Below are positions 43,700 through 54,181 of a DNA stretch of 64,000 bases, in pieces (the first letter of the stretch is position 1; every line of letters starts with the position of its first letter). A model generated the notes under the pieces. It worked only from the letters and a program-made list of their open reading frames with translations, had not been told where the DNA came from and did no database searches. The translations under genes and the position numbers were made by a program. The stretch spans positions 2,357,501 to 2,421,500 of the forward strand of contig NZ_CP083539.1 in assembly GCF_025144335.1 (NCBI RefSeq), written 5' to 3'. Source of the DNA: Jannaschia sp. W003 (lineage in GTDB: Bacteria > Pseudomonadota > Alphaproteobacteria > Rhodobacterales > Rhodobacteraceae).

Positions 43700-45889
43700 T
43701 CAACGACGCCGGTGCGCCAGCTCCGGCACGTCGCCGCCCCCGGCGCTGCCGCGCCCCGAGAGCGAGGGGTTCTCCATGAAGAACCGGTGGCACGAGAACG
43801 GCTCCGCCTCGCCTTCCTCCGCCGCGGCCGCCCGGTGCCATTCGCCCTCGGGCTGCAGCACCCAGCTCTGGGCCACGTCGGCCATGTTGGCGGACATGAT
43901 CTGGTCCACGATCTGCGCCTTTACGGTGGGGTTCACGCACTCCACCAGCGTCTCGACCCGGCGGTTGAGGTTGCGTCCCATCCAGTCCGCCGAGGATATG
44001 TAGACCCGGGCCCGCTTGCCCGGCAGCCCGCCGCCGCCGCCGAAGCACACGATGCGCGGGTGCTCCAGGAAGCGGCCGACGATGCTCTTGACCCGGATCG
44101 TCTCCGACAGGCCCCGCACGCCGGGGCGCAGGCCGCAGATGCCGCGGATCACCAGGTCGATCCGCACGCCCGCGCGGCTAGCATCGTAGAGCGCGTCGAT
44201 GATGTCGGGCTCGATCAGGGCGTTCATCTTGGCCCAGATCACCGCCGGCCGCCCGGCGCGGGCGTGCTCGGCCTCGGCCGCGATGGATTCCAGCAGCCGG
44301 TCCTTCAGCGCCATCGGCGAGATCACGAGGTTCTCCAGCCCCTCGGGCGGCGCGTAGCCCGAGATGTAGTTGAACACCTTGGTCGCGTCCCGCCCCAGCG
44401 CGGGCGAGCAGGTGAAGAGGCTGAGGTCGGTGTAGATGCGCGCGGTGATGGGATGGTAGTTGCCCGTCCCGAAGTGGGAGTAGGTCACCAGCCGGTCGCC
44501 CTCGCGCCGCACCACGGTGGAGATCTTGGCGTGAGTCTTGAGCGAGGTGAAGCCGTAGACCACGTGCGCGCCCGAGCGCTCCAGCCGCCGGGACTGGCGG
44601 ATGTTCGCGGCTTCGTCGAAGCGGGCCTTCAGCTCCACGAGGGCGGTCACCTGCTTGCCCGCCTCGGCCGCCTCGCAGAGCGCGGCCACGATGGGGCTGT
44701 CACGCGACGTGCGGTAGAGCGTCTGCTTGATCGCCACCACGTTCGGGTCGGTCGCGGCCTGGTTCAGGAAGCGCACCACCATGTCGAAGGTCTCGTAGGG
44801 GTGGTGGAGCAGCATGTCCTTCTGGCGGACGGCGGCGAACATGTCGCCGTCGAAGTCCTGCACCCGCTCGGGCACGCGGGGCGTGAAGGTGGGCCAGAGC
44901 AGGTCCTTGCGGTCACCCACAACCAGCTCCTTGAGCGAGGCGAGGCCGATCAGTCCGTCCACCTCGATCACCTCGGACTCGTCGACGCCGATCTCCTCTA
45001 GGATGGTACGCCGCAGCGCCTTCGGGGCATCCGCGGTCAGCTTCATGCGCACGATCTCGCCCCGGCGCCGGCGCTTCAAGGCGGTCTCGAACTCGCGCAC
45101 GAGGTCCTCGGCCTCCTCCTCGACCTCGAGGTCGCTGTCGCGAAGCACCCGGAACGCGAGGTGGCCGCGCAGGCGGTAGCCGGGGAACAGGCGCCCGGCC
45201 TGCATCAGGAGCAGCGCCTCGAGGGGCAGGAAGCGGGTCGCGCCGCCGGGCAGGCGGATGAAGCGGTCGATCTGCGCCGGGATCGGCAGCAGCGCGCGCA
45301 GGGTGCGCCCGTCGGAGATGCGCTCCATCTCGATGGCCAGCGCGAAGCCCTCGTTGGGGATGAACGGGAACGGATGCGCCGGGTCGATGGCGAGGGGCGA
45401 GATCACCGGGAACACGAAGTGGAGGAAGTGGTCGTCCATCGCCGCTCGCTCGGCCTCGGAAAGGTCGCCGGGGTCGAGCAGGCAGATGTCGGCCGCCTCC
45501 ATCTCGCAGCGAAGCGCCTTCCAGACCTCCTGCTGCCGGGAGAGCAGGCGGGCGGCGTTCTCGTCGATCATCTCCAGCTGCTCGGCGGGCGTGCGGCCGT
45601 CGGCAGCGGGGGTGGTGTTGCCGGCACGGGCCAGCTCGCGCAGGCCGGCGACGCGCACGGTGTAGAACTCGTCGAGGTTGGCCGCAGAGATCGAAAGGAA
45701 GCGCAATCGCTCCAGCAGCGGCACGCGCGGGTTCTCGGCCTCCTCCAGCACGCGCCAGTTGAAGGCCAGCCAGCTCAGCTCGCGGTTGAAGAAGCGGCCG
45801 GGCCCCACGACGCGCGGCTCGTCCAGCTCCACCGGGTCGGGGCGAGCGGCGCGGAGAAAATCGGCTGGGGGCGCGGACTTGTCGAGCAT
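43700..45889 (-). CDS. ppk1: Polyphosphate kinase 1
   Basis: A 729-residue membrane-associated enzyme that makes polyphosphate from ATP. The autophosphorylated histidine H453 lies in [16 protein letters not shown] and R423 in [15 protein letters not shown]; the second PLD-like motif follows in the C-terminal domains ([17 protein letters not shown]). The N-terminal domain begins [19 protein letters not shown] (33-51), standard for PPK1. A glycine stretch [16 protein letters not shown] sits before the second motif. The ATG at 45889 follows hdaA by 11 bases. It heads the polyphosphate pair ppk1-ppx. Confidence 0.97.
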   Translation of the reverse strand: MLDKSAPPADFLRAARPDPVELDEPRVVGPGRFFNRELSWLAFNWRVLEEAENPRVPLLERLRFLSISAANLDEFYTVRVAGLRELARAGNTTPAADGRTPAEQLEMIDENAARLLSRQQEVWKALRCEMEAADICLLDPGDLSEAERAAMDDHFLHFVFPVISPLAIDPAHPFPFIPNEGFALAIEMERISDGRTLRALLPIPAQIDRFIRLPGGATRFLPLEALLLMQAGRLFPGYRLRGHLAFRVLRDSDLEVEEEAEDLVREFETALKRRRRGEIVRMKLTADAPKALRRTILEEIGVDESEVIEVDGLIGLASLKELVVGDRKDLLWPTFTPRVPERVQDFDGDMFAAVRQKDMLLHHPYETFDMVVRFLNQAATDPNVVAIKQTLYRTSRDSPIVAALCEAAEAGKQVTALVELKARFDEAANIRQSRRLERSGAHVVYGFTSLKTHAKISTVVRREGDRLVTYSHFGTGNYHPITARIYTDLSLFTCSPALGRDATKVFNYISGYAPPEGLENLVISPMALKDRLLESIAAEAEHARAGRPAVIWAKMNALIEPDIIDALYDASRAGVRIDLVIRGICGLRPGVRGLSETIRVKSIVGRFLEHPRIVCFGGGGGLPGKRARVYISSADWMGRNLNRRVETLVECVNPTVKAQIVDQIMSANMADVAQSWVLQPEGEWHRAAAAEEGEAEPFSCHRFFMENPSLSGRGSAGGGDVPELAHRRR

Positions 45890-45900
45890 GGGGGGCGACG

Positions 45901-46563
45901 CTAGGCCCCTGCCCCCGGGTTGTCCAGAACGGCCCGGGCCAGACGCTCGTCCACGGCGCGCCCCTCCGCCAGCGCGGCGGCGTCGAGGCGCTCCACCACC
46001 TCGCGCGCGGCGCGGTGCGAGCGCTCCATGCGGCGCAGGAGCCAGCCGATCAGCCCCGGGCGCACGGCCACCTGCCGGTCCGCGAAAAGCTTGACCAGCA
46101 GCATCGACAGCATCGCGTCGTCCGGGTCGCCGATGCGGGCGGGCGTCAGCGAGGCGAGGCGCGAGCGCAGGTCCGGCAGGGCCACGTCCCATTCGGCGGG
46201 CGCGCGGCGGCCCGTCAGCAGCAGCGGCGCGCCGGAACGGGCGCAGGCGTTCCACAGGTGGAACAGCGCGGTCTCGTCGACGCCGCGGTCGGCGTCCTCC
46301 ACCGCCACGGGGGCCTCCGCGATCGCGGGCGCGTCGGGCGCCGCAAGGTCACGCGCGGCGATCACCCGCGCGCCGGTCTCGGCGGCCCAGATGTGCGCGA
46401 GGTGGGTCTTGCCCGCCCCTTCCGCGCCGACGAGGGCCAGCCGCGCGTCGGGCCAGCTCTGCCACCCGTCCAGCAGCGCCACGGCGTCGGCGTTGGCCTC
46501 GGTGACCATCAGGTCGTCGCGCCCGAGCGCCTCCTGGTGCGGAATGGGCAGCGCGAGCTGCAT
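45901..46563 (-). CDS. hdaA: HdaA, DnaA-related replication inhibitor
   Basis: A 220-residue AAA+ protein related to DnaA domain III, lacking the DNA-binding domain. The N-terminal MQLALPIPH matches the QLxLP beta-clamp-binding motif used to stimulate ATP hydrolysis on DnaA after initiation. Walker A is GAEGAGKT (46-53), and the sensor/arginine-finger segment DLRSRLASL is present. The gene precedes ppk1, the usual alphaproteobacterial context of hdaA. The ATG at 46563 overlaps the stop of the permease by one base. Confidence 0.92.
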   Translation of the reverse strand: MQLALPIPHQEALGRDDLMVTEANADAVALLDGWQSWPDARLALVGAEGAGKTHLAHIWAAETGARVIAARDLAAPDAPAIAEAPVAVEDADRGVDETALFHLWNACARSGAPLLLTGRRAPAEWDVALPDLRSRLASLTPARIGDPDDAMLSMLLVKLFADRQVAVRPGLIGWLLRRMERSHRAAREVVERLDAAALAEGRAVDERLARAVLDNPGAGA

Positions 46564-47645
46564 CACTCGACCGGATCCCGTGGCTCGGCCGGCGGGCGGG
46601 CGCCGAGATAGAGCTGGCTGGTCTTGTACTCCGCGACGAGGAACCGCGCGATCACGCCCAGCGATGCGGCCACGGGCACGGCGACCAGCAGGCCTACGAA
46701 GCCGTAGATCGCCCCGAAGGCGGCCAGCGCGAACAGGAGCCACACGGGATGGAGGCCGACGCTCTCGCCCACCAGCTTCGGCGTCAGGATGTTGCCCTCG
46801 AGGAACTGGCCCGAGGCGAAGATCAGGGCCACGAGGCCGATCTGCAGCCATTCGCCCCAGAACTGGAACAGGGCCAGCCCGATGGCGAGGGCGCCGCCCA
46901 CGAGGGCGCCGACGTAAGGAATGAAGGTGATGAGGCCCGCGACGGCCCCCACCACGAGCCCGAACTGGAGGCCCACGAGGATCAGCAGCACGGAGTAGTA
47001 GGTGCCGAGGATCAGACAGACGGTGAGCTGTCCGCGCACGAACGAGGCGAGCGTCGCGTCGATCTCGCGCGCGAGGCGGCGCACGGTGCCGACGTGGTCG
47101 CGGGGCAGCAGCTCGTCGATGCGCGCGACCATGCGGTCCCAGTCGAGCAGGAGGTAGAAGGCGACCACGGGGACGACGACCACGAACAGGAGCGCGTTGA
47201 CCACGCCGAAGAGGCCGGCCAGCACTGAGGTGACCAGCTCGCCGCCGCGGGCGCGGGCCAGCTCGCCCAGGTCCGAGAGGCCGCGGCGCACGGCGCCGTC
47301 CTCGACCAAGAGGTCCGGGAAGCGCAGCGTCAGCCAGTCGCGCAGGGCGTCGATGTAGGTCGGAGCCTCCTTCGCCAATGCGGTCGTCTCCCGGACGAGC
47401 GTTGGAATCAGGAGCACCAGCGCCACGGCGAGAATGATTACCGCGACCAGCGTGATCACGGCCGTCGCCGCGACGCGCGGCAACCCGAGCTTCTCCAGGC
47501 GGTCGGCCAATGGGTCGAGGATGTAGGCGATGGCGCCGCCCACGAGGAAGGGCAGGATCACCTCGCCCAGGTACCACAGCAGCACGAGGAACACCGCCGC
47601 GGCGATGCCCCAGTAGATGCCCTGATGGCGCAGCGGCAGGCCCAT
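46563..47645 (-). CDS. AI-2E family (PerM-like) transporter
   Basis: A 360-residue inner-membrane protein with about eight helices. The N-terminal AFLxxLWYLGEVILPFL-type pair (here VFLVLLWYLGEVILPFLVGG, about 19-38), the linker IPYVGALVGGALAIG and FLEGNILTPKLVGESVGLHP are family signatures. Substrates are mostly unknown. The ATG at 47645 has GGAGG seven bases upstream and replaces an upstream in-frame codon without a site. It is first in a block AI-2E-hdaA-ppk1-ppx-arfB, all with overlaps or gaps of at most 32 bp. Confidence 0.92.
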   Translation of the reverse strand: MGLPLRHQGIYWGIAAAVFLVLLWYLGEVILPFLVGGAIAYILDPLADRLEKLGLPRVAATAVITLVAVIILAVALVLLIPTLVRETTALAKEAPTYIDALRDWLTLRFPDLLVEDGAVRRGLSDLGELARARGGELVTSVLAGLFGVVNALLFVVVVPVVAFYLLLDWDRMVARIDELLPRDHVGTVRRLAREIDATLASFVRGQLTVCLILGTYYSVLLILVGLQFGLVVGAVAGLITFIPYVGALVGGALAIGLALFQFWGEWLQIGLVALIFASGQFLEGNILTPKLVGESVGLHPVWLLFALAAFGAIYGFVGLLVAVPVAASLGVIARFLVAEYKTSQLYLGARPPAEPRDPVE

Positions 47646-47711
47646 GCACGTCCCTCCGGGGGCCTCCATGCCCCCCGCCGCGCCCGCGCGCAAGCGGAGG
47701 GCGAAGGCTCC

Positions 47712-49856
47712 TCAGCCGCGCGCCTCGCCGATCAGGCGAAGGATGCGACGCGCCGCCTCGGGGATGTTGGTGCCCGGCCCGAAGATCGCCGCCACCCCGG
47801 CCTCGCGAAGGAAGTCGTAGTCCTGCTGCGGGATCACGCCGCCGCAGATCACGAGGATCTCGCCGGCGCCCTGCGCCCGCAGCGCCTCGATCAGCTTGGG
47901 CGCGAGCGTACGGTGCCCGGCGGCCTGGCTGGAGATGCCGACGACATGGACGTCGTTGTCGACGGCATCCTGCGCCGCCTCCTCGGGGGTCTGGAACAGC
48001 GGCCCGACGTCCACGTCGAAGCCGAGGTCGGCGAAGGCGGTGGCGATGACCTTGGCGCCGCGGTCGTGCCCGTCCTGGCCCATCTTGACCACCAACATCC
48101 GCGGGCGGCGTCCTTCGGCTTCGGCGAACGCCTCGATGTCGCGCTGGATCGCGGCGAAGCCCTCGTCGCCCTCGTAGGCGGACCCGTAGACACCCGACAG
48201 CGTGCGGACCTCGGCCCGGTGGCGGCCGAACGCGGCCTCCATCGCGTCCGAGATCTCGCCCACCGTGGCGCGGGCGCGGGCCGCGTCCACGGCCAGCTCG
48301 AGAAGGTTGCCGTCGCCCTTCGCGCCCTCGGTCAGCGCGTCGAGGGCCGCGCGACAGGCCACGTCATCGCGCTCGGCGCGGATGCGCTCCAGCCGCCGCA
48401 CCTGCCCCTCGCGCACGAGGTCGTTGTCGATGGCGAGGATGTCGATCGCGTCCTCGGTCTCGCGGCGGTACTTGTTCACGCCGACGATTACCTCGTCGCC
48501 CCGGTCGATGGCGGCCTGCCGGCGCGCGGCCGATTCCTCGATCCGCAGCTTGGGCATTCCGGAGGCCACGGCCTCGGTCATGCCGCCCATCGCCTCGACC
48601 TCCTCGATCAGCGCCCAGGCCTTCTCGGCGAGGTCGTGGGTCAGCTTCTCGACGTAGTAGGAGCCCGCCAAGGGGTCGACGACGTTGGTGACGCCCGTCT
48701 CCTCCTGCAGGATCAACTGGGTATTGCGGGCTATGCGGCTGGACGTCTCCGAGGGCAGCGCCATCGCTTCGTCGAAGCTGTTGGTATGTAAGGACTGCGT
48801 GCCGCCCAGCACCGCGCTCATGGCCTCGAAGGCGGTGCGGACCACGTTGTTGTAGGGATCCTGCTCCTGCAACGAGACGCCCGAGGTCTGGCAGTGGGTG
48901 CGCAGGATCGAGGACTTCGGATTCTTCGGCTCGAACTCCTGCATGATGCGGTGCCACAGCAGCCGCGCGGCGCGCAGCTTGGCGGCCTCCATGAAGAAGT
49001 TCATGCCGATCGCGAAGAAGAAGCTGAGGCGCCCGGCGAAGCGGTCCACGTCCATGCCCCGCGCGATGGCCGCGCGCACGTACTCGCGCCCGTCGGCCAG
49101 CGTGAAGGCCAGCTCCTGCACGAGGTCGGCGCCCGCCTCCTGCATGTGGTAGCCCGAGATCGAGATCGAGTTGAACCGCGGCATGTGGTCGGCGGTGTAG
49201 GCAATGATGTCGGCCACGATCCGCATGCTCGGCTCGGGCGGGTAGATGTAGGTGTTCCGGACCATGAACTCCTTGAGGATGTCGTTCTGGATCGTCCCCG
49301 AGAGCTTGGCGCGGTCCACGCCCTGCTCCTCGCCAGCGACGATGAAGCCGGCGAGGATGGGGATCACGGCGCCGTTCATGGTCATCGACACCGAGACGTC
49401 GCCCAGCGGGATGCCGTCGAACAGGATCTTCATGTCCTCGACCGAGTCGATGGCGACGCCAGCCTTGCCCACGTCGCCCACCACACGAGGGTGGTCGCTG
49501 TCGTAGCCGCGGTGGGTGGCGAGGTCGAAGGCCACCGACACGCCCTGCTGCCCGGCCGCAAGCGCGCGGCGGTAGAAGGCGTTCGATTCCTCGGCCGTGG
49601 AGAAGCCGGCATACTGACGGATCGTCCAGGGACGGCCCGCGTACATGGTGGCCTTGGGGCCGCGCACGTAAGGCGCCTCGCCCGGCAGGCTGCCCAAGTG
49701 GTCCACGCCGGCGAGGTCGTCGGCGGTGTAGACCGGCTCGACCTCGATGCCCTCCAGCGTGCGCCAGCGCAGGTCGGCCGGCGCGCGGCCTCGCAGTTCA
49801 GCGGCGGCCAGCCGGTCCCATTCGGCTCTCGCCTTCCGCGTGCCTCCGTCTGCCAT
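47712..49856 (-). CDS. scpA: Methylmalonyl-CoA mutase, full-length
   Basis: A 714-residue adenosylcobalamin-dependent mutase converting (R)-methylmalonyl-CoA to succinyl-CoA. The substrate barrel contains [20 protein letters not shown] (about 63-82) and the C-terminal cobalamin domain the DxHxxG motif DGHDRG at 595-600 with lower ligand H597, plus the GG in ICGGVIP. All catalytic parts are in one polypeptide. The ATG at 49856 is the family start, although the upstream sulfotransferase-like frame overlaps it by 59 bp. With pccA and pccB nearby it completes the propionyl-CoA route except for an epimerase. Confidence 0.97.
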   Translation of the reverse strand: MADGGTRKARAEWDRLAAAELRGRAPADLRWRTLEGIEVEPVYTADDLAGVDHLGSLPGEAPYVRGPKATMYAGRPWTIRQYAGFSTAEESNAFYRRALAAGQQGVSVAFDLATHRGYDSDHPRVVGDVGKAGVAIDSVEDMKILFDGIPLGDVSVSMTMNGAVIPILAGFIVAGEEQGVDRAKLSGTIQNDILKEFMVRNTYIYPPEPSMRIVADIIAYTADHMPRFNSISISGYHMQEAGADLVQELAFTLADGREYVRAAIARGMDVDRFAGRLSFFFAIGMNFFMEAAKLRAARLLWHRIMQEFEPKNPKSSILRTHCQTSGVSLQEQDPYNNVVRTAFEAMSAVLGGTQSLHTNSFDEAMALPSETSSRIARNTQLILQEETGVTNVVDPLAGSYYVEKLTHDLAEKAWALIEEVEAMGGMTEAVASGMPKLRIEESAARRQAAIDRGDEVIVGVNKYRRETEDAIDILAIDNDLVREGQVRRLERIRAERDDVACRAALDALTEGAKGDGNLLELAVDAARARATVGEISDAMEAAFGRHRAEVRTLSGVYGSAYEGDEGFAAIQRDIEAFAEAEGRRPRMLVVKMGQDGHDRGAKVIATAFADLGFDVDVGPLFQTPEEAAQDAVDNDVHVVGISSQAAGHRTLAPKLIEALRAQGAGEILVICGGVIPQQDYDFLREAGVAAIFGPGTNIPEAARRILRLIGEARG

Positions 49857-50739
49857 GAGGCGATCCTTTCCTGTCGCTCGCCCGGGGGATCAGAGCCCCG
49901 CGGGACCGGTATTCTGCCAGACCGTCCGCGCCGTCCGCCAGCCACGCCAGGTCGTCGGCGTGGCGGGCGCGCAGCTCGGCGCGCTGGTCGGGGGTGAAGG
50001 GGGCGTAGGCGCCGGCGAGCGCGGGCAGCGACGCGGCGTGCCCCTCCTCGCCGAGGCGCTGCTGGAGCGCGGCGGCGGTGGGCGATCCGTTGACCACGGG
50101 CACGCCGGCGCGCGCCGGCGCCACGCCGGTGACGTGCTCGAAGGTCTCGCCCGGCCGGGCGCCCCAGTCTTCGTAGCTCCAGACCGAGAGCGCCGCGCCC
50201 GGAAAGGCCGCCGCCACGTCCTCGACGACCTGCCGCCAGCCCCGCCGCGCGCGCACGGCGGCGGCGAGCGTGTCGGCGTCGGGCGGCCGGTGACCGCGCA
50301 GCATCAGGTGGACGAAGGCCGAGGTCCACCAGGCATCCGGCGCGCGGATCGCCAGATGCACGCGCGCCGGCGCGCCGAGCGCGGCGGTCACCCGCTCAAG
50401 CCGCGCGGCGGCGGTGGGGTAGAGCTTGGCGAGCGCGCGGTTCTCGCGCAGGCCGCCGAGCATGTTCTCGTCGGAGATGACCAGCCGCCGCACGCCGCGC
50501 GCGGCCAACGCCTCCTGCCGCAGGCTGACCCGCCCCGCCGAGCGGAAGGCGGCGAGGTCGCGGCGCGCGTCGCGGCGGCCGGGATCGCCCATCAGTCCCG
50601 CCATCACGCCCGAGCGCGTCAGCCGCGGGGTCCAAGCCGCGACGCCGGCGGCGGCAAGCGCTGCCTCGTTCAGGTCCAGGAGTCGCTGGAGCGACGAGGT
50701 GGCGGTGCGGTGCGCGCCCAGGTGAAGGATCAGTTCCAT
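49798..50739 (-). CDS. Sulfotransferase-like protein
   Basis: A 313-residue protein with a P-loop-like 5'-phosphosulfate-binding start, [20 protein letters not shown] (residues 2-21), followed by VISDENMLG (about 92-100) and a [13 protein letters not shown] segment that resembles the 3'-phosphate motif. The pattern fits bacterial carbohydrate/lipid sulfotransferase relatives, but acceptor and activity are unknown. The ATG at 50739 has GGAG upstream. The C-terminal 19 residues are read from DNA that also encodes the start of methylmalonyl-CoA mutase, an unusually long overlap; a frameshift or late stop variant is possible. Confidence 0.75.
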   Translation of the reverse strand: MELILHLGAHRTATSSLQRLLDLNEAALAAAGVAAWTPRLTRSGVMAGLMGDPGRRDARRDLAAFRSAGRVSLRQEALAARGVRRLVISDENMLGGLRENRALAKLYPTAAARLERVTAALGAPARVHLAIRAPDAWWTSAFVHLMLRGHRPPDADTLAAAVRARRGWRQVVEDVAAAFPGAALSVWSYEDWGARPGETFEHVTGVAPARAGVPVVNGSPTAAALQQRLGEEGHAASLPALAGAYAPFTPDQRAELRARHADDLAWLADGADGLAEYRSRGALIPRASDRKGSPHGRRRHAEGESRMGPAGRR

Positions 50740-50886
50740 GTCGGTCTCCGCCGGTATCCGCGCGTGCTCGCCTGCACGCGGGCGAGGCATGCGCGCCGCA
50801 GGGTTACTATATCGTCAACCCTCACCGCGCCGCCCTTCGCCGCGGACCCATGAATACCTATATCCCTCACGAGGCGAGGAGGCGAG

Positions 50887-51360
50887 ATGCACAGACTGTT
50901 CCCCACGATGATGGCCGCCGCGGCGGCGGCGGCGGCGATGCTTCCGGCGGGCGCGGGCGCCACCGATGCGGTTCCGGTCGATCCGGTCGCGGCGTGGGAG
51001 GCGGACCGCGGCGTGGTCCTCGACGCCGCCGAGGTGGATCTCGACGCGTTCCAGTGGATCGCCCGGCCCGTGGTGGTGTTCGCCAACTCCGAGCGCGACC
51101 CGGCCTTCGCGGAGCAGATGGAGGAGCTGTTCGCCGAGCTCGACGTGCTGGCGGATCGCGACGTGGTGATCGTCACCGACACCGATCCGGGCGCCAACAC
51201 CGCGCTGCGCCGCAAGCTGCGGCCCCGGGGCTTCATGCTGGTTCTGATCGGCAAGGACGGGCAGGTGAAGCTGCGCAAGCCCCTGCCCTGGACCGTGCGC
51301 GAGCTGTCGCGCTCCATCGACAAGATGCCGATGCGTCGCCGCGAACTGCGCGAGGAATAG
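50887..51360 (+). CDS. Secreted DUF4174 protein
   Basis: A 157-residue exported protein. The signal peptide (about 1-25) contains eight alanines encoded by a (GCC)2(GCG)6 tract at 50914-50937. The mature part has the DUF4174 pattern FQWIARPVVVFANSERDPAF (about 55-74) followed by LRPRGFMLVLIGKDGQVKLR (109-128) and RELSRSIDKMP, a thioredoxin-like fold family of unknown role. The ATG at 50887 follows GAGGAGG closely. It is divergent from the sulfotransferase-like gene with a 147-bp gap. Confidence 0.85.
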   Translation: MHRLFPTMMAAAAAAAAMLPAGAGATDAVPVDPVAAWEADRGVVLDAAEVDLDAFQWIARPVVVFANSERDPAFAEQMEELFAELDVLADRDVVIVTDTDPGANTALRRKLRPRGFMLVLIGKDGQVKLRKPLPWTVRELSRSIDKMPMRRRELREE

Positions 51361-51414
51361 TTGCGCGGGGCCCCGTGCGGGCCCATATGTCCTGTGAGAA
51401 CGCGAGGAGCGATC

Positions 51415-51492
51415 ATGGAACGCGACTTCGACATTCCGCTCAATCCGCACCCGGACGTTCCGGGTCAGAACGGCCCCGCACCGGGCTACTGA
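51415..51492 (+). CDS. Possible 25-residue peptide
   Basis: A short ORF after the DUF4174 gene: ATG 51415 with GAGGAG seven bases upstream, encoding a peptide that begins MERDFDIPLNPHPDV and ends GPAPGY. It is acidic and proline-rich. The last 53 bases overlap, on the opposite strand, the end of the hypothetical gene 51440-52060. No family is known. It is kept at low confidence because of the strong ribosome site and sensible composition. Confidence 0.35.
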   Translation: MERDFDIPLNPHPDVPGQNGPAPGY

Positions 51493-52060
51493 CCTTCGCG
51501 AGCACGCGCTCCGCGGCCTCCGGCCCGCCCCGCGCGTAGGCCTCGATCAGCTTGAGCGCGCGCTGCCCGTAGCCGAAGGCGCGGATGCGCATGGCGATGT
51601 AGTCCCGGTAGATCGCGATCCGTCGGTCCGGCTCCAGCGTGGCGAAGCGTTCGCCGCGCATGTCCTCGGCCATCGCCTCCACGGAGCGCAGGAGCGCATA
51701 GAACGCCACGATCCAGTCGATGGTCTGGCGCGGCAGGATGTCGATCTGCGGGATCATCGCGGCGTAGATGGGTCCGTGCACCTCGCGCGGGACGAACGGC
51801 ACGAAGGCGGGATCGGCCTCCATGCGCGCGACGAGTCCGGCGGCGTGCTCCTCGGCCCGGCCCTCCAGCCAGTAGGCGGCGCAGACGTCGCGGATCTCGG
51901 CGAACAGCGCCTTGTGGGCGTCGCGCAGGCGCTCGGCCCGCAGGCGGCGGGCGTCGGCGCGGTTGCGCCAGCCGTTCACCAGCCAGCCGGCCGCCACCAC
52001 CGCGCCGGCGATCAGCGCCTGCGCGATGCGCGCGTCGAGGCCGACGGTCTGCGGCTCCAC
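51440..52060 (-). CDS. Hypothetical membrane-anchored protein in the pcc locus
   Basis: A 206-residue protein with one N-terminal membrane helix (IAQALIAGAVVAAGWLVNGW, about 12-31) followed by a basic linker and a helical cytoplasmic domain containing WLEGRAEEHAAGLVARMEAD and IDILPRQTIDWIVAFYALLR. No family recognised. It starts with GTG at 52060, three bases after the pccA stop, so it is co-transcribed with pccA. The far C-terminus (SSPVRGRSDPERPGAD) looks disordered. Its location between pccA and the mutase may mean a membrane-linked accessory role, but nothing in the sequence proves it. Confidence 0.72.
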   Translation of the reverse strand: MEPQTVGLDARIAQALIAGAVVAAGWLVNGWRNRADARRLRAERLRDAHKALFAEIRDVCAAYWLEGRAEEHAAGLVARMEADPAFVPFVPREVHGPIYAAMIPQIDILPRQTIDWIVAFYALLRSVEAMAEDMRGERFATLEPDRRIAIYRDYIAMRIRAFGYGQRALKLIEAYARGGPEAAERVLAKVSSPVRGRSDPERPGAD

Positions 52061-52063
52061 GCG

Positions 52064-54082
52064 CTACTCGAACTCGAGGATCACGTCGTCCACGGCGAGG
52101 CTGTCGCCCGCGCCCGCGTTGACCTTCGAGACGGTGCCCCGGCGCTCGGCCCGCAGGATGTTCTCCATCTTCATGGCCTCCACCACGGCGAGGGCCTGTC
52201 CCTCCTCGACCACGTCGCCCTTGGCCACGTCCACGCGCACCACGAGGCCCGGCATCGGGCAGAGCAGCAGCTTCGAGGTGTCGGGCGGGACCTTCTCGAT
52301 CATGCGGCCCGCCAGCTCCGCCTGCCGGGGCGTGCGGATGTGCAGGCGCAGGTCGGCGCCGCCGTGGCGGATGCGGAAGCCCTGGGTCTGCTTGTCGACC
52401 TTCAGCGCGATCTCGCGCCCGTCCACGTGGACCAAGGCGAGGCTGTCGCCGGGGGTCCAGAGGCTCTCCACGCGCATCTCGCGGCCGCCCACCTCCACCG
52501 TGGCGCCCCCGCGATCGGCGCGGATGCGGGTGTCGAAGCGCCGGCTGGCCATGGTGACCGCCCAGTCGTCGCCCACCACGCGCTCGTGGTTGTCCATGCG
52601 CCCCGACACGCGGGTGCGCCGGATCTCGGCCACGCGGTGCATGGCCGCCGCCGCCGCCGCGATGCGCTCCATCGTCTCGTCGGGCAGGTCCACGCCCTCG
52701 AAGCCGTCGGGATACTCCTCGGCAATGAACGCGGTGGTCATCTCGCCGGCGCGGAACTTCGGGTGCGCCATGACGGCGGACAGGAACGGCAGGTTGTGCC
52801 CGATGCCCTCGACCTCGAAGCGGTCCAGCGCGTCCGACATGGCGTCGATGGCGGCCAAGCGCTCGGGCGCCCAGGTGCAGAGCTTGGCGATCATGGGGTC
52901 GTAGAACATCGAGATCTCGCCGCCCTCGAACACGCCGGTGTCGTTGCGGATGACCGACTCCGAGGGCACCACGCCGGGGCGGTACTCCTCGGTCTCGGCG
53001 GGCGGGCGGTAGCGGGTGAGGCGGCCGATCGAGGGCAGGAACCCGCGGTAGGGGTCCTCGGCGTAGAGGCGCGACTCGATTGCCCATCCGTTCAGCTGGA
53101 CGTCCTCCTGCCGGATCGACAGCTCCTCGCCCGCCGCCACGCGGATCATGTGCTCCACGAGGTCCACGCCGGTGATCAGCTCCGTGACGGGGTGCTCGAC
53201 CTGCAGCCGCGTGTTCATCTCCAGGAAGTAGAAGTTGCGGTCGCCGTCGACGATGAACTCCACGGTGCCGGCGCTGCTGTAGCCCACCGCCTGCGCGAGG
53301 CTGAGGGACTGCTCGCCCATCGCCTTGCGGGTGGCGGCATCGAGGAACGGGCTCGGCGCCTCCTCCACGACCTTCTGGTTGCGCCGCTGGATCGAGCATT
53401 CCCGCTCGCCGAGGTACACGCCGTTGCCGTGCCGGTCGCACAGGACCTGGATCTCGATGTGCCGCGGCTGGGTCACGAACTTCTCGATGAACATGCGGTC
53501 GTCGCCGAAGCTGCTGGCTGCCTCGTTCTTCGACGCCTGGAAGCCCTCGCGCACCTCGTCCGCGCTCCAGGCGATCCGCATCCCCTTGCCGCCGCCGCCC
53601 GCCGAGGCCTTGAGCATCACCGGAAAGCCGATCTCCTCGGAGATGCGCAGCGCCTCGTCGGCGTCGGCGATCAGGCCCATGTGGCCGGGCACGGTGCTGA
53701 CGCCGGCCTCGGCCGCGATCTTCTTGGAGGTGATCTTGTCGCCCATGGCCTCGATCGCGCCTTTGGGCGGGCCGATGAAGGCGACGCCCTCCACCTCCAG
53801 CGCCTCGGCGAACTTCGGGTTCTCGCTCAGGAAGCCGTAGCCGGGATGGACCGCCTCGGCGCCGGTCTGGCGGATGGCGTCCATGATCCGGTCGATCACG
53901 ATGTAGCTCTGGTTCGCGGGAGGCGGCCCGACGTGCACCGCCTCGTCCGCCATCGCGACGTGCAGCGCGTTCCGGTCGGCGTCGGAGTAGACGGCCACGG
54001 TCGCGATGCCCATGCGGCGGGCCGTCTTGATGACGCGGCAGGCGATCTCGCCGCGGTTGGCGATCAGGATCTTCTTGAACAT
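52064..54082 (-). CDS. pccA: Propionyl-CoA carboxylase biotin-containing alpha subunit
   Basis: A 672-residue subunit with biotin carboxylase (residues 1-450) and biotin carboxyl carrier (about 600-672) domains, which carboxylates biotin with bicarbonate and ATP for transfer to propionyl-CoA. Motifs: ILIANRGEIACRV (5-17), the ATP-grasp loop SAGGGGKGMRI, EMNTRLQVEHPVTE, and the biotinylation site EAMKMEN with K638. The long linker with a BT-like barrel marks PccA rather than AccC. The ATG at 54082 is preceded by a clear terminator of the upstream lipoprotein gene, so pccA may have its own promoter. Confidence 0.96.
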   Translation of the reverse strand: MFKKILIANRGEIACRVIKTARRMGIATVAVYSDADRNALHVAMADEAVHVGPPPANQSYIVIDRIMDAIRQTGAEAVHPGYGFLSENPKFAEALEVEGVAFIGPPKGAIEAMGDKITSKKIAAEAGVSTVPGHMGLIADADEALRISEEIGFPVMLKASAGGGGKGMRIAWSADEVREGFQASKNEAASSFGDDRMFIEKFVTQPRHIEIQVLCDRHGNGVYLGERECSIQRRNQKVVEEAPSPFLDAATRKAMGEQSLSLAQAVGYSSAGTVEFIVDGDRNFYFLEMNTRLQVEHPVTELITGVDLVEHMIRVAAGEELSIRQEDVQLNGWAIESRLYAEDPYRGFLPSIGRLTRYRPPAETEEYRPGVVPSESVIRNDTGVFEGGEISMFYDPMIAKLCTWAPERLAAIDAMSDALDRFEVEGIGHNLPFLSAVMAHPKFRAGEMTTAFIAEEYPDGFEGVDLPDETMERIAAAAAAMHRVAEIRRTRVSGRMDNHERVVGDDWAVTMASRRFDTRIRADRGGATVEVGGREMRVESLWTPGDSLALVHVDGREIALKVDKQTQGFRIRHGGADLRLHIRTPRQAELAGRMIEKVPPDTSKLLLCPMPGLVVRVDVAKGDVVEEGQALAVVEAMKMENILRAERRGTVSKVNAGAGDSLAVDDVILEFE

Positions 54083-54114
54083 GGTCCCCCCGTTCCCCGT
54101 CTTGCGCGGGGCGC

Positions 54115-54149
54115 AAAAGAAAGGGCCGCGCGGCGAAGCCGCGCAGCCC
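54115..54149 (-). terminator. Intrinsic terminator upstream of pccA
   Basis: A 12-bp stem (GGGCCGCGCGGC against its complement with one G-T pair) and a three-base loop at 54123-54149, followed on the minus strand by TTTCTTTT (54115-54122). It ends transcription from the small lipoprotein gene and sits only 33 bases before the pccA ATG, so it could also attenuate readthrough into pccA. Confidence 0.8.
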
Positions 54150-54181
54150 GATGGTCGTCGGCGGCCCCGAGGGGCGCGCGA

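Noticed and set aside
44027..44045. Glycine-codon repeat in ppk1 as a frameshift hotspot
   Set aside because: It is a trinucleotide-type stretch encoding five glycines within an intact frame with conserved sequence on both sides.
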